DNA of 64,000 nucleotides from a virus. Location of the stretch: positions 1 to 64,000 of IMG/VR virus record IMGVR_UViG_3300007513_002727; one strand, 5' to 3'. This document shows positions 50,160 through 58,495 of this stretch, in pieces. The notes beneath the pieces are model-generated. The model searched no databases and was not told the DNA's origin. It saw only the letters and a program-made list of their open reading frames with translations. Made by a program: the position numbers and the translations under genes. How positions within the stretch are numbered: the first letter of the stretch is position 1; each line of letters opens with the position of its first letter.

Positions 50160-50435
50160 ATAAGCGGACAAGACGAGAGTTCGAATCTCTCCACCTCCAC
50201 CAAATTTTGGTGGCTTATGTAATCCCTTTCGGGGGTGTTATTGGAAATCGATTGACGTCTAAACTTGTTACGAGAACTTGGACATGGTACTGACCTAACA
50301 GGCCGTTTTTAAATGCAAACAAAAGAGCATTAGGATTTGCTGACTTTACAGTTGGTATGTCTGAATTGAGATTAGCGGCGTAATAACTGTTTAATTTCTG
50401 GGGTTTGGCCCACCTCGCAACAGAACGGGCCACTT
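50160..50435 (+). ncRNA. ssrA: circularly permuted two-piece tmRNA
   Basis: Rescues stalled ribosomes. The acceptor piece comes first: T-arm GAGAG-TTCGAAT-CTCTC (50175-50191), acceptor strand CACCTCC (50192-50198), A, CCA (50200-50202). After 28 nt the coding piece starts with GGGGGTG (50231-50237), which pairs with CACCTCC including one G-U, then a D-loop-like TTGGAAATCGATT and GTCT, which can pair with AGAC before the T-arm. The tag frame starts GCA at 50315 (ANKRALGF...), ends SELRLAA, and stops TAA TAA (50381-50386): 22 codons. A hairpin TGGCCC/GGGCCA follows (50406-50432). Outer ends are approximate. Confidence 0.88.
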
Positions 50436-50515
50436 CATTTAAAACAACATATAACTTATACCGTCATATAATTGATGCAACTATTGATTTAAATAATTGC
50501 GTCAAGGGGGAGGGT

Positions 50516-50827
50516 ATGTTTAAAAAGGCACAAAAACGAACAAATTATTGGTCTAAGATCAGAAAGAAGGCACCTAAAGTCCCTGATATAACTTGTCCTG
50601 ACATTGATTGGGTAGTAAATCAATTAGAAAAAGCCATAGGCAAATCAATAACACAAACACAGTTTAAAAGAATAGAAAAAAAGATGGAAAAATTAAGAAT
50701 AACAAACGAACAATTAAGAGAAAGCGGAATATACTGGCATGACGCTTGTAAAGAAACTGTTCGTGATTTACTTGGAAAGAAAAAGAACTCTGATACACCG
50801 TGGTTTTATAGGAGCTCTTTGGATTAG
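50516..50827 (+). CDS. basic hypothetical protein (103 aa)
   Basis: Start at MFKKAQKRTNYW with GGGGGAGGG upstream. Helical, Lys-rich, with CPDIDWVVNQLEKAIGK and a Cys near the end. Directly after the tmRNA. I associate it with T4-like marine phages; function unknown. Confidence 0.65.
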   Translation: MFKKAQKRTNYWSKIRKKAPKVPDITCPDIDWVVNQLEKAIGKSITQTQFKRIEKKMEKLRITNEQLRESGIYWHDACKETVRDLLGKKKNSDTPWFYRSSLD

Positions 50828-50832
50828 ATAAT

Positions 50833-51036
50833 ATGTGGAAAGTACTTGTTATATTATGTATGGTTGGGTATGATTGCTCAGCATTTCAACAAAGCCCAAT
50901 GCAGTTTTATGAAACCTATGAAGAGTGTCTTATTGTTGCTCGTCAAAAACGGGACCTCTTAATAATGAAATATGCAGAACATGGTTATTATATAACAGAA
51001 TCAAAAGCAGTTTGTGAACAACAACCAGTAACTTAA
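50833..51036 (+). CDS. small exported protein, Cys paralog 1 (67 aa)
   Basis: Short signal-like N-terminus (MWKVLVILCMVGYDCSA), then QFYETYEECLIVARQKRD and a second Cys near the end. The next gene is a paralog. Probably periplasmic with a disulphide. Confidence 0.6.
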   Translation: MWKVLVILCMVGYDCSAFQQSPMQFYETYEECLIVARQKRDLLIMKYAEHGYYITESKAVCEQQPVT

Positions 51037-51228
51037 ATGAAATGGGTATTAATAATATATTTTTTTATTAGTGGTCCTAATGGTGGATGGACAGAAACAG
51101 ATAGAACTTTTTACCAAACTAAACAACAATGTATAGAATATAGAGATTTTTTCAATGCCCTTCCTAAACCTGGAACACTAATGTCTAGATGTAAAAGAGT
51201 CGATTCTGTAAGCAAATTGAATTTTTAG
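51037..51228 (+). CDS. small exported protein, Cys paralog 2 (63 aa)
   Basis: MKWVLIIYFFISGPNGG, then TFYQTKQQCIEYRDFF and SRCKRVDS; same pattern as its neighbour (F/Y-x-T...C..R...C). Tandem duplication. Function unknown. Confidence 0.6.
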   Translation: MKWVLIIYFFISGPNGGWTETDRTFYQTKQQCIEYRDFFNALPKPGTLMSRCKRVDSVSKLNF

Positions 51229-51267
51229 TTTTTATATCTACACGCATAATAATATTTAATAGCAAGG

Positions 51268-51295
51268 TTGACTCTTATTAAAATTCTGTTATAAT
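51268..51295 (+). promoter_or_regulatory. early-type sigma70 promoter
   Basis: TTGACT, 16 bp, TATAAT with TGTTATAAT, same geometry as the left-arm promoters. An 80-nt leader follows, with similar ATTAATGTATGCC / ACTAATGTACATT segments. Confidence 0.8.
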
Positions 51296-51374
51296 AGTTA
51301 GATAATTGGGTCATTAATGTATGCCCTAGGCACTAATGTACATTGATAGACACTTAATATAGGATTAAAATATT

Positions 51375-52460
51375 ATGAAAAGAGAAAAACGTAGACTTTT
51401 GGATATTCTACCAGAAGTGAAAACAGCACTAGCAACCTCAATCAAAGGTTGGGATGGTATTCTAAAAGGTGCTAAAAATAAACTTAAAAAAGATTTAACA
51501 GCAGGTAAGAATTTCCCACAAGGTGTACAAGCCATAGACATATCTAAAATATGGATAGACTATTCTGTACAAAGAGACATTAAACATAAACACGTAGCTA
51601 AAATTATAGAAAGATTTGATCCTCGTATAGCGATGCCAAGTGCAGGTGTTAAATTATTAAATGGTGCTGAAGATGATAGAATTTTTGTTTATGACGGGCA
51701 ACATAGATTAATGGTATGTGCTTTGTTAGATATTAAAGAAGTACAGGTATGTGTTATTGAAACATCAGAAAAAACATTTCCAGCATACGCATTTGAAGTG
51801 TGTAATGATTCGGGTATAGCAAAAGCAAGTAAAGAAGATATACACAGAACATTATTATATAGATGGGAACACGGTACTGAAGAAGAACGTGAAGATCCTA
51901 GAGTTAGAAAAGCACACAAAATACAAACTGTATTTGATGAATGTAGTATAGACTTAGAAGGACAACGTATTCGTAAAAGCGATAAACTACGAGGTTCACA
52001 AGCACACTTCTTTTCACACTTTCAATATGCACACTTTGGTTATGATGAGATTGGAATGCTAGAAATGAAAAAAGTTCTTAACGCAATTAAAACTGTTTAT
52101 GCAGATGAGGAAGAAATTGATCAAGGTTTATACATAGGACTTGTGGATATGATTAGAATTGCAAAAAGTGAACAAGAATTAGAAGACTTGCCCGAGGGTT
52201 GGATGGAAGTTGTATTAAAAGTTATTAAAAGAGCAACTGGTAATGCTAAAAACTTTACACAATGTACTCGAGAACAATGGCAACATCATAACGGAACTTC
52301 AATGGAAGGTCCTAAAGGTATGTGTAATACAATGAGAGAAGTATATAAAAAATATCACGATAAAGAAGAATATATTAATGTTCCACATCACCAAAATTGT
52401 AAAGTGGGAATTATAGATGATAACATCTGTGCAAGATTTGAGGCTATGTTAAATGGTTGA
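51375..52460 (+). CDS. ParB/sulfiredoxin-fold protein
   Basis: 361 aa. Residues about 50-140: ISKIWIDYSVQRDIKHKHV and IFVYDGQHRLMVCALLDI, the GQHR nucleotide/phosphate-binding motif of ParB-like domains. The rest is helical with a late Cys/His region. Phage members include nucleases and kinase-like enzymes; activity here unknown. First gene of a long coupled operon. Confidence 0.72.
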   Translation: MKREKRRLLDILPEVKTALATSIKGWDGILKGAKNKLKKDLTAGKNFPQGVQAIDISKIWIDYSVQRDIKHKHVAKIIERFDPRIAMPSAGVKLLNGAEDDRIFVYDGQHRLMVCALLDIKEVQVCVIETSEKTFPAYAFEVCNDSGIAKASKEDIHRTLLYRWEHGTEEEREDPRVRKAHKIQTVFDECSIDLEGQRIRKSDKLRGSQAHFFSHFQYAHFGYDEIGMLEMKKVLNAIKTVYADEEEIDQGLYIGLVDMIRIAKSEQELEDLPEGWMEVVLKVIKRATGNAKNFTQCTREQWQHHNGTSMEGPKGMCNTMREVYKKYHDKEEYINVPHHQNCKVGIIDDNICARFEAMLNG

Positions 52461-53031
52461 TGTTAATAAACTTAAATGGCTGGGTGAACACTTTCAATCA
52501 TTACCTAGATTTCGTAAAAAAAACAACATCTTATCTAACACCGCAAGTTTAAAATTTCTTAAAACAGAAGTTGAAAGACTTAAAGATATGTTAAGACAAA
52601 AAAGATCAAGTGACGAACGTTATGAGATTAGTAAAATATTAAATAGAACCGTTCGTAGAACACAAGATATTTGCCAAAACATTTATAGTATTCATTATTA
52701 CGAAGAATTTGAACAAGACAAACGTAGAGTAAAAGAACACGTCATACCACAAAATTTATTAATTGATGCATATTTAGAAGGACATATAACATTTGAAACT
52801 ATGTTGGGTATGCCGTTAGTAAATTTAAGCGAAGCAAGTGATCAACTAATTACAGGTAAAGGACTAGCTAAAGTAAATTCAAATTGGGTATATCCTTTTA
52901 GAAGATATAAAATAGCAGGCATACAAGAAAACATTTATACTGCGAGTGGTGTTAAAATTGATTTCGAAAATTGGAGCCTTACTGATCACTTTAAACTATA
53001 CAAAGAGATAGAACTATATGGAAAATTATAA
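52453..53031 (+). CDS. hypothetical protein with HNH-like features (192 aa)
   Basis: Helical N-terminus, then RRVKEHVIPQNLLIDAYLEG and a late NSNWVYPFRRYKIAGI; EHVIP recalls the first His of HNH-type nucleases, but no full metal set is seen. Overlaps neighbours by 8 and 14 nt. May act with the ParB-like protein. Confidence 0.5.
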   Translation: MVDVNKLKWLGEHFQSLPRFRKKNNILSNTASLKFLKTEVERLKDMLRQKRSSDERYEISKILNRTVRRTQDICQNIYSIHYYEEFEQDKRRVKEHVIPQNLLIDAYLEGHITFETMLGMPLVNLSEASDQLITGKGLAKVNSNWVYPFRRYKIAGIQENIYTASGVKIDFENWSLTDHFKLYKEIELYGKL

Positions 53032-53632
53032 GCAAGAAATAGAAAACATGATTGCTGTATGTAATCTTCATGCAAGAAGTTATGCAGGTGGTAAAAATAT
53101 TAGTTCAAAAGTACAAAATGCTATGCGAATGATTCCTAGACATAACTTTGTTCCACATCATCCTTATAAAGATACTCCAATGCCAATTGGACATGGTCAA
53201 ACAATTTCTCAACCTTTTATTGTAGCATATATGACAGATATGCTAGATATTGGTCTTTCACATACAGTATTAGAAATTGGTACAGGTTCAGGATACCAAG
53301 CGGCAGTACTATCTGAAGTTGCTTCAAAAGTTTATACTGTTGAAAGAATTAAAGCATTGGCGGATCAAACAAAAATACTTCTTGAACATTATAGTAATAT
53401 ACATATGAAAATAGGAAACGGATATGAAGGGTGGAATGAACACGCACCTTATGATAGAATTATTGTAACAGCCATGCCAGATTATATTCCAAAATCATTA
53501 ATTGAACAACTTAAAGACGGAGGCAAAATGATTATTCCTGTTAAAGGTAATTTAATATTAGTTACTAAAACAGGTAAAACATACACAGAGAAATCTTTAA
53601 TTGGAGTACGTTTTGTACCATTAGTAGAATGA
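53018..53632 (+). CDS. pcm: protein-L-isoaspartate O-methyltransferase
   Basis: Repairs isoaspartyl residues in damaged proteins by SAM-dependent methylation. RMIPRHNFVP, PMPIGHGQTISQPFIVAYMT and VLEIGTGSGYQAAVLSE match the family in order; VYTVERI gives motif II. 204 aa, normal length. Coupled within the operon (14-nt overlap upstream, 4-nt downstream). An unusual phage cargo gene. Confidence 0.9.
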   Translation: MENYKQEIENMIAVCNLHARSYAGGKNISSKVQNAMRMIPRHNFVPHHPYKDTPMPIGHGQTISQPFIVAYMTDMLDIGLSHTVLEIGTGSGYQAAVLSEVASKVYTVERIKALADQTKILLEHYSNIHMKIGNGYEGWNEHAPYDRIIVTAMPDYIPKSLIEQLKDGGKMIIPVKGNLILVTKTGKTYTEKSLIGVRFVPLVE

Positions 53633-54342
53633 TTGACTGGCAAAAATACGGACCTAGCTATACAGTATCGCCTGGCATTAAAAAAATTGGAGATCTTCCA
53701 ATTATTGAATTTGATGATCAAGAGGATAGATATTTAGAACTAAAGAAAAAAACTAAAGAAAATATATTTTTTGATCCAATGTTTGATAACGACAAAGATC
53801 AAAAAGTAGTTAATAAAATAAAAGAGATATTAAAAATAGAATATCCTAACAAGAACTTTAATTTTAATACATTTGAAGAAATGGGTTATGCTATACAAGA
53901 AGACATAGCAATTTTCCATCGCTCTAATAAACTAATAGCTCTTCACGTATCGTTTCCTTCAAGTTGGAAACCTAAAGACAAAATTGGATTATCATTTGCA
54001 AATATTCATGCACCAGTACCGGGTATGCAAAAGTTTTTAGAACAAGAACAAAAGTATGTAGATATGATGTGTACTGCTATTAAGCCTATTATTAGATATG
54101 TTTGGGGAGAACATTTTAATTATTTGTTAAATCCACTTGAACCTCTTAATGGAGTAAAAGTAATGCACACAGAACGACAAACGTTTGTAGGACTACCAGA
54201 AGATGATTTAGCAATTTTCTTTATTAGAAAAAAAGTTATTCCGTATAGCGATACAGATACAGAGTTTCAATTATGGTATGAGAAACAAAAACTTTCAATG
54301 TCAGAAGAGCAGAAAACATACAAATTGGTAAATGAAGTTTGA
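53629..54342 (+). CDS. DUF3445 (haem-dependent N-demethylase-like) protein
   Basis: 237 aa. ALHVSFPSSWKPKDKIGLSF and ANIHAPVPGMQ follow the DUF3445 core (FPSxW...KxG...IHxPVP). Related enzymes demethylate secondary amines; this copy is shorter than the usual 300 or so residues. Coupled to pcm. Assignment from the core motif only. Confidence 0.7.
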   Translation: MIDWQKYGPSYTVSPGIKKIGDLPIIEFDDQEDRYLELKKKTKENIFFDPMFDNDKDQKVVNKIKEILKIEYPNKNFNFNTFEEMGYAIQEDIAIFHRSNKLIALHVSFPSSWKPKDKIGLSFANIHAPVPGMQKFLEQEQKYVDMMCTAIKPIIRYVWGEHFNYLLNPLEPLNGVKVMHTERQTFVGLPEDDLAIFFIRKKVIPYSDTDTEFQLWYEKQKLSMSEEQKTYKLVNEV

Positions 54343-54550
54343 TTGTTTTTATAAGGTTACTGTAACCACGTGTGTTCCTGAGTCTATAAATTTCTTTGAA
54401 GATCAAGAAATATATCATTGGGGATATTATCCATATCATTTGGTAATCAAAGGAGTAAAAGAACTTTACAAAGAGGGTGCTGATGCTGTAGAATTAGAAA
54501 TGATAACACAAGAAGAATTTGACAAAATTATAAAACCATATACACCATGA
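54332..54550 (+). CDS. hypothetical protein (72 aa)
   Basis: IYHWGYYPYHLVIKGVKELYKE and an acidic C-terminus; small alpha/beta protein. Overlaps both neighbours. Not recognised. Confidence 0.6.
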   Translation: MKFDCFYKVTVTTCVPESINFFEDQEIYHWGYYPYHLVIKGVKELYKEGADAVELEMITQEEFDKIIKPYTP

Positions 54551-54756
54551 AAGAATTTAAATTAAACATTAAAATAGGTGACAAAGTAGAAGTAGGACGA
54601 TTTCGTAATGTTACCACTAAAATTAAAGCAATCGAACTTGACAATAACGGGCAACCTGTTATAATAACAAATAAAGGTGCAAAGAAATTATTAAGTTGCA
54701 GATTGGTAAAACTATATAAAACATCAAAACAACTACTAATGGAAAAAAAGAAATGA
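54547..54756 (+). CDS. small KOW/SH3-like protein, paralog 2 (69 aa)
   Basis: IGDKVEVGRFRNVTTKIKAI and NGQPVIITNKGAKKLLSCRL align with the protein at 34201. Basic tail. Function unknown. Confidence 0.65.
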   Translation: MKEFKLNIKIGDKVEVGRFRNVTTKIKAIELDNNGQPVIITNKGAKKLLSCRLVKLYKTSKQLLMEKKK

Positions 54757-55475
54757 AACATTTAGGACACAAAGGAATAGAGGCAAACGATACACTACCA
54801 AAATATTTTGGTACAAATAATAGATTAATGACAACACTACAAAAGGTTGCTGAAAAAGATACTGCTGAATATTTTTACAATTTAGAAATACAACCAGAAT
54901 TTATTCCAAGTGCAGAGCCAGAAACATTTGCAACACTAGATGCAAGTAAGGCAAAATGCAGAGAAGAAGCATGGAAACGTGCAAACGTCGATGGGTTTGT
55001 TGCAGAGTATGGTATAGACAAAGGTAAAAGTTTTATACAATTATGTGAACTTAACAAAGATAATGAAACATTTGGCTTTGATGGATTTTTAGGATTGCCA
55101 GATGGTGTATGGCCGGGCAACATGATTCATCAAGGTGCGTTTAATTATGATGGACAAATTCCGTTTGATATCCCAAGCAATGGTACTATTACTAATGGTT
55201 GGTTTAATAAAACATTACCAAACTTTAATTATAAACAACCAGTTGCAAAATTTTTACATATTGATTGTGATGTATATTCAAGTACTGTAGACGTATTCAA
55301 TACCTTGCAAGGCAAAATTGTTCCAGGTACTGTAATTGTATTCGACGACTATTGTAATCATCCAAATTGGAGACAAGGTGAATACAAGGCTTGGCAAGAA
55401 TTTAGATCCAACAATAATATCCAATACAAATATCTTTATGTTGCTGGTATGGCCGTAGCATTAATTGTTATCTAA
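54753..55475 (+). CDS. TylF-like class I methyltransferase
   Basis: 240 aa. ETFGFDGFLGLPDGVWPG, KFLHIDCDVYSSTVDVFNTL and GTVIVFDDYCNHPNW follow the TylF/Methyltransf_24 pattern with the metal-type acidic residues (D.D, DD). Likely O-methyltransferase for a sugar or polyketide-like hydroxyl. ATGA overlap with the previous gene. Confidence 0.78.
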   Translation: MKHLGHKGIEANDTLPKYFGTNNRLMTTLQKVAEKDTAEYFYNLEIQPEFIPSAEPETFATLDASKAKCREEAWKRANVDGFVAEYGIDKGKSFIQLCELNKDNETFGFDGFLGLPDGVWPGNMIHQGAFNYDGQIPFDIPSNGTITNGWFNKTLPNFNYKQPVAKFLHIDCDVYSSTVDVFNTLQGKIVPGTVIVFDDYCNHPNWRQGEYKAWQEFRSNNNIQYKYLYVAGMAVALIVI

Positions 55476-55637
55476 GTGACACTCACACACGGTTTAATAT
55501 TAGGAATTGGTGGCACAATACTTACTTTAGTTGGCTTTGGTATTGCTTTTTATACTGCTACGGCACAACAAAAAAAGAAACTACAAGATGAAGAAACTCA
55601 AAGAAAACATAAAAAATTGTATGGTAATTTTGGTTGA
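55476..55637 (+). CDS. small membrane protein (53 aa), GTG start
   Basis: GTG directly after the stop of the methyltransferase gene. One span (LILGIGGTILTLVGFGIAFY) and a charged tail. Its last codons overlap the -35 of the next promoter. Function unknown. Confidence 0.6.
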   Translation: MTLTHGLILGIGGTILTLVGFGIAFYTATAQQKKKLQDEETQRKHKKLYGNFG

Positions 55638-55662
55638 CAAAATACCAAAAATATAATATAAT
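55634..55662 (+). promoter_or_regulatory. sigma70 promoter
   Basis: TTGACA, 17 bp, TATAAT. Predicted start near 55669, at the left edge of the structured segment. Confidence 0.8.
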
Positions 55663-55669
55663 GGTAACT

Positions 55670-55826
55670 ATGCAAAAGCGAGCATCGGGTTTACAAGTGC
55701 GTAGAAACTCATTTGTCAACTTCAACCATATCACCCCCTTTAGGGTAATGCATTTTAGAAGCAGAGAGGCTGGTGACAGGCTTACTGCGAGACTGCGTAA
55801 GAACTTGTTCCCGATGTTAGGCTTTT
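55670..55826 (+). ncRNA. candidate structured RNA
   Basis: Own promoter, higher GC than the surroundings, and a closing stem: CATCGGG (55683-55689) with CCCGATG (55810-55816), then ACAAGT (55693) with ACTTGT (55803). Inside: CTTAC/GTAAG (55781/55797), CTG-GTGA-CAG (55770-55779) and ACCC/GGGT. The same stretch can be read as a 52-64 residue Arg-rich protein ending at the TAG at 55826 with codon use unlike its neighbours. I favour an RNA, but cannot decide. Confidence 0.55.
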
Positions 55827-55829
55827 AGT

Positions 55830-56315
55830 ATGAGAAAAAAATCACAAGAGTTATTAGATAATTTAAACAAAATTACTGCTAAACCAAAAATGACATTTGA
55901 AGAAAATGTTGAATCTTATACTAATAGACATTATCCTAGCACTATACACAAATTACCAACAAGTTATGACAAAGCAAAACGTTATAAAGACGAAGAAGGT
56001 GAAGAATATATTAAAATTGATAGAGTATATGGAGGACTATACGAGTGCCAACTTAGACAAAAAGATGGTACAATATATAAAGGTAAACTCTATAATAAAA
56101 AAAGATTAATTAAAAATGAGGTAGATGGTAAAAACTTTTATTCACAATGTCATATGACGTCTGATGGACGTTGGTTTGATAACTGTGGATTACCAATTGA
56201 ACCACCAAAACAAGTAGATATTGAACCTGAAGCAAAACCAGACGAAGACGACATTAAAGAACAAAAAAGAATAGCACGTGAAAGAGAACAACGAATAATA
56301 GCAGGATTAAAATGA
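55830..56315 (+). CDS. hypothetical protein (161 aa)
   Basis: Soluble, charged; IKIDRVYGGLYECQLRQKDGT forms beta strands, C-terminal EQKRIAREREQRIIAGLK is a basic helix. No ribosome site. Not recognised. Confidence 0.6.
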   Translation: MRKKSQELLDNLNKITAKPKMTFEENVESYTNRHYPSTIHKLPTSYDKAKRYKDEEGEEYIKIDRVYGGLYECQLRQKDGTIYKGKLYNKKRLIKNEVDGKNFYSQCHMTSDGRWFDNCGLPIEPPKQVDIEPEAKPDEDDIKEQKRIAREREQRIIAGLK

Positions 56316-56623
56316 GTTGTTTGTCTTTACTTTTTGCCTTATCAATGCACATTGGATTAGAAGGAAATTATAATAACTACCATCCACACGCACGATGTCA
56401 AAAAGATGCTTTAATTTCAGGAGTTTATTATAATAGTGAAGATAATGTATCTGCTTACATTGGTCTTGAACATAACGGATTTGAAGTTGGATTAGTTACT
56501 GGTTACAGCCAAGATGTAGTTCCTATGTTTAGATATAAAAAGAATAATTGGTTTATTGCTCCTGGATATGAAATTGACGGAACTCATGGAATTGTAATTG
56601 GATGGGCGTTTAAGTTAAAATGA
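56312..56623 (+). CDS. small exported beta protein (103 aa)
   Basis: Short hydrophobic start (MSCLSLLFALSMHIGLEG) and alternating beta strands ending GIVIGWAFKLK, like a fragment of an outer-membrane barrel. Overlaps both neighbours by 4 nt. Function unknown. Confidence 0.55.
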   Translation: MSCLSLLFALSMHIGLEGNYNNYHPHARCQKDALISGVYYNSEDNVSAYIGLEHNGFEVGLVTGYSQDVVPMFRYKKNNWFIAPGYEIDGTHGIVIGWAFKLK

Positions 56624-56772
56624 ATTCATTAGCAAAACTTTTTGAACCCAGCAAAGACCGTTTAATTGGTAATGCTAAACGTATGATGGACAATGCTAAA
56701 AATCCTTGGTTTGAACAATATTGGACAAAAGTTTATGTTCATCTTTGTAAACAATACAAAAAACTCAACTAA
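56620..56772 (+). CDS. small hypothetical protein (50 aa)
   Basis: MNSLAKLFEPSKDRLIGNAK; helical with several Trp and Lys. ATGA overlap with the upstream gene. Its stop lies inside an ACTAAATA box that precedes the structured segment. Confidence 0.55.
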   Translation: MNSLAKLFEPSKDRLIGNAKRMMDNAKNPWFEQYWTKVYVHLCKQYKKLN

Positions 56773-56778
56773 ATACCT

Positions 56779-56880
56779 TTGTAACGCCACTGTTCTAGTG
56801 ACGTCGGCAAACAAATGACCCGTTTGTACCGAAAGGGAAGACCATAGAAAAGGGCCGGGCCGTACGCGAATATCTCGCCA
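56779..56880 (+). ncRNA. candidate structured leader or small RNA
   Basis: GC-rich island after ACTAAATA. Hairpin ACG-c-CACT-loop-AGTG-a-CGT (56784-56804), CAAAC/GTTTG (56808/56822), a CCGAAAGG tetraloop stem (56829-56836) and GCGA-ATATC-TCGC (56866-56878). No ORF with a start of its own. Lies ahead of the oxygenase-like gene cluster, so a riboswitch-like leader or a phage small RNA is possible. Confidence 0.5.
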
Positions 56881-56891
56881 ACAATCAAATA

Positions 56892-56947
56892 TAGTGTAGT
56901 ATGGAGAACAATATTATTGACTCCTATTGCTGATCTATGCTACACTA
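56892..56947 (+). promoter_or_regulatory. nested inverted repeat with possible promoter
   Basis: TAGTGTAG (56892) pairs with CTACACTA (56940); inside GGAG (56903) with CTCC (56921) and CAAT with ATTG. TTGACT (56917), 18 bp, TACACT (56941) could be a promoter for the gene at 56964. Confidence 0.5.
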
Positions 56948-56963
56948 AAAATGGAGATATACA

Positions 56964-57776
56964 ATGGAAGTCAAAAGAAAATTAAAACCAAGCGAAATAA
57001 ATGCCAACTATAGTGCATTACCAAAAGATATTAATTCATACATCGATGAGAGTGTGATGGCCAAACAGCCAGAGATAGATCTTTGGGAGTTCATGCAGAC
57101 ACGCCCAGATCAACTGTATGAAGAATGGGCATACGAAGTAGGATCTGACACAACGACAAAATATGAGGCAAAAGCATTTACAAATCTAAACCTTAACGAA
57201 GATGATTTTTTTCAATTCATGAAAGAAAATAAACACACTTGTCAAAAAAAATACTACGAACGGAGACCATATCACAATGGTAGAAGTGAACTAACTGAAA
57301 ACTTTCCAATGAAATGTGGATACAATGCTAGAAACACAGTTGAATATAATTGGGGACTTTATGGCAATAGCAATGAACAAGTAAAAGAGTTACTAGGTAG
57401 TCGTAAAGTATGGGAAGATAAAATTGGAATAGATTACGACACTGCATTAATAAGATTATTAGCATATATGCCAGGAATGATTCTGCCATGGCACGTTGAT
57501 AACTTAGGCAACTGGTGTAGAAACTATAAACATTTGAATCCAAATATTGATACTAGAATGTGTGACTTGGGTCCTATCAAAAGATATCTTGTAATGATTA
57601 CTGATTGGCATTGGGGACACGTAATACAATTTGAAAATAGTTACTTTCCTAATTACAAAAGCGGTGATGTATTTGATTTACCTATACCACGTCCACACTG
57701 CTCTGCTAATATGGGTATGAGAATAAAACTAACTTGTAGTATAAGTGGTGCTCAAACAAAAGATTATACAAAATGA
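56964..57776 (+). CDS. 2OG-Fe(II) oxygenase-like protein 1 (270 aa)
   Basis: GGAG before the ATG. HVD iron-binding motif in MILPWHVDNLGNW, distal His in IPRPHCSANMGM with the following Arg, and DWHWGHVIQFENS between them, the order of the double-stranded beta-helix dioxygenases (HxD...H...R). First of six related genes. Substrate unknown. Confidence 0.68.
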   Translation: MEVKRKLKPSEINANYSALPKDINSYIDESVMAKQPEIDLWEFMQTRPDQLYEEWAYEVGSDTTTKYEAKAFTNLNLNEDDFFQFMKENKHTCQKKYYERRPYHNGRSELTENFPMKCGYNARNTVEYNWGLYGNSNEQVKELLGSRKVWEDKIGIDYDTALIRLLAYMPGMILPWHVDNLGNWCRNYKHLNPNIDTRMCDLGPIKRYLVMITDWHWGHVIQFENSYFPNYKSGDVFDLPIPRPHCSANMGMRIKLTCSISGAQTKDYTK

Positions 57777-58495
57777 AACTAAAACATCCTATTTCAGAAA
57801 CTAGGATTGACCCAAAAGTTGCTGTTCCAAAAGAAATATTAGAGCAGTATCCTTGGCATTGGGATCCAATCACAACTGATCATACAGATAACACACACTT
57901 TATGAAAAACATAGAGTTTGATTGGAAGGGTTTAGGGGATTGGGCAATAAAAAAATGCAATGAACATTTAACTCCTCAAAAATATTGGAGGTTTGATTAC
58001 GAACAAGATGCAATATATCATGCAAAAGAAAACGTAAACAATATGCCAATTAAAGAACAAGCATTTCTTGCCTTTAAAAATAACACACACTGTGAAGAAA
58101 ATAGTCAATATTTTAAAATTGCAAATGAAGAGTTTGAACATTGGCAAGAACCACTTATGGATATGTTTCCAGAACTAAAAAAAACTAAAATGGGTGTGAG
58201 TTTATTTGTTCAACCACCCGGTCACACTATGTTCACCCATGTAGACACCTACAGTAGTTTTATAAGACGTACAGGAGATACAAAAGCAGACTACACTATT
58301 TTAAGAAGATATATGGCTTTTGTTCGAGACTGGGATTTTGGGCATTTCTTTCATTATGGAAATCATTGTTTCAGTCAATGGAGAGCAGGAGACTGTTATG
58401 ATCTAGTGCCTGGAGTATATCACGGTAGTGCTAATGCAGGATTAAATCCTAAAATTACAATTCATTGGAGTGGTGAATTAAAAGATAATGGATAA
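57773..58495 (+). CDS. 2OG-Fe(II) oxygenase-like protein 2 (240 aa)
   Basis: FTHVDTYSSF (HxD), DWDFGHFFHYGNH, and VYHGSANAGLNPKITI with distal His and Lys in place of the usual Arg. Coupled to protein 1 by a 4-nt overlap. Family assignment from motif order only. Confidence 0.66.
   Translation: MKLKHPISETRIDPKVAVPKEILEQYPWHWDPITTDHTDNTHFMKNIEFDWKGLGDWAIKKCNEHLTPQKYWRFDYEQDAIYHAKENVNNMPIKEQAFLAFKNNTHCEENSQYFKIANEEFEHWQEPLMDMFPELKKTKMGVSLFVQPPGHTMFTHVDTYSSFIRRTGDTKADYTILRRYMAFVRDWDFGHFFHYGNHCFSQWRAGDCYDLVPGVYHGSANAGLNPKITIHWSGELKDNG

Noticed and set aside
50215-50433. 72-codon minus-strand reading frame
   Set aside because: It lies wholly across the tmRNA coding piece on the opposite strand; the RNA has strong structural support and the frame has no ribosome site.
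56779-56880. cobalamin riboswitch
   Set aside because: GCCACTG and GGGAAG occur, but in the wrong order and without the rest of the conserved core.
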